Assembly: GCA_017940445.1 (NCBI GenBank)
Contig: JAGAYQ010000426.1
Location: forward strand, 1-13,725
Direction: 5' to 3'
DNA: 13,725 bases
Origin: Pyramidobacter sp.
Lineage (GTDB): Bacteria; Synergistota; Synergistia; Synergistales; Dethiosulfovibrionaceae
Part shown: positions 13,660 to 13,725 of the stretch, one piece after another
Position numbering within the stretch: position 1 is the first letter of the stretch
Layout: every line of letters begins with the position of its first letter
Made by a program: the position numbers and the translations under genes
Notes under the pieces: model-generated
The model's input: the letters and a program-made list of their open reading frames with translations, nothing else
Database searches by the model: none
What the model was told of the DNA's origin: nothing

Positions 13660-13725
13660 GGAAACGCTGATTAATTCGCCCGCGCCCCACCGGGCCTTTC
13701 GCCGATTGGCTGCTCGCGAAGCTCA
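13660..13725 (+). mobile_element. Terminal part of a repeat element related to 8727-8881, continues past the window
   Basis: Starts GGAAACGCTGATTAATTCGC and matches the right end of the 8727-8881 element read on the minus strand: 27 of the first 28 bases and roughly 57 of 66 overall with one small indel. Whether this is another miniature copy or the end of a full insertion sequence carrying the transposase cannot be told, because the window stops here. Confidence 0.75.

Overview
The window is about 13.7 kb of GC-rich bacterial chromosome, with compact genes, strong Shine-Dalgarno sites and some TTG/GTG starts. No taxonomic marker can be named with certainty. The gene set (rpsF-ssb-rpsR-DUF2232-rplI-dnaB without gdpP, an M20 amidohydrolase, an SSS symporter, a ThrE-type exporter) would suit an amino-acid-fermenting anaerobe such as a member of the Synergistota (for example Pyramidobacter); this is inference. 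Every gene up to 11022 is on the minus strand; the last two are on the plus strand.

Layout, in window order. (1) 1-409: the start of an FMN-dependent flavoprotein that runs off the left edge. (2) 543-4627: the conserved replication/ribosome cluster, transcribed rpsF, ssb, rpsR, DUF2232 (YybS-like), rplI, dnaB. It has a consensus-like promoter, a leader hairpin with a CCGA bulge matching the known S6:S18 autoregulatory RNA, and an internal terminator-like hairpin between rpsR and DUF2232. (3) 4838-7244: a GntR/FCD regulator, a YdcF/SanA-like DUF218 membrane protein and a PAP2 phosphatase in one tight operon. Palindromes in the GntR promoter suggest autoregulation. (4) 7378-8691: an M20 amidohydrolase with its own promoter and terminator; a 155-bp palindromic MITE-like repeat lies in its leader. 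(5) 8966-11022: thrE (two-domain exporter) and rsmI (16S rRNA methyltransferase), with overlapping ends. (6) 11325-13478: a compact radical SAM protein (COG0731-like) followed by a sodium:solute symporter, divergent from thrE. Upstream are paired TTGACATRTCAAC repeats and a terminator-like leader hairpin. (7) 13476-13725: the symporter terminator is half of a near-perfect 55-bp inverted repeat around a 72-bp spacer holding a well-formed ribosome site and a 9-codon ORF. Directly after it begins a second copy of the repeat seen at 8727-8881.

The housekeeping genes look intact and ordinary. The most unusual material is non-coding: the dispersed palindromic repeat, the inverted duplication of the symporter terminator, and the double operator-like repeat before the radical SAM/symporter pair. 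No phage, CRISPR array, transposase gene, tRNA or rRNA was recognised.
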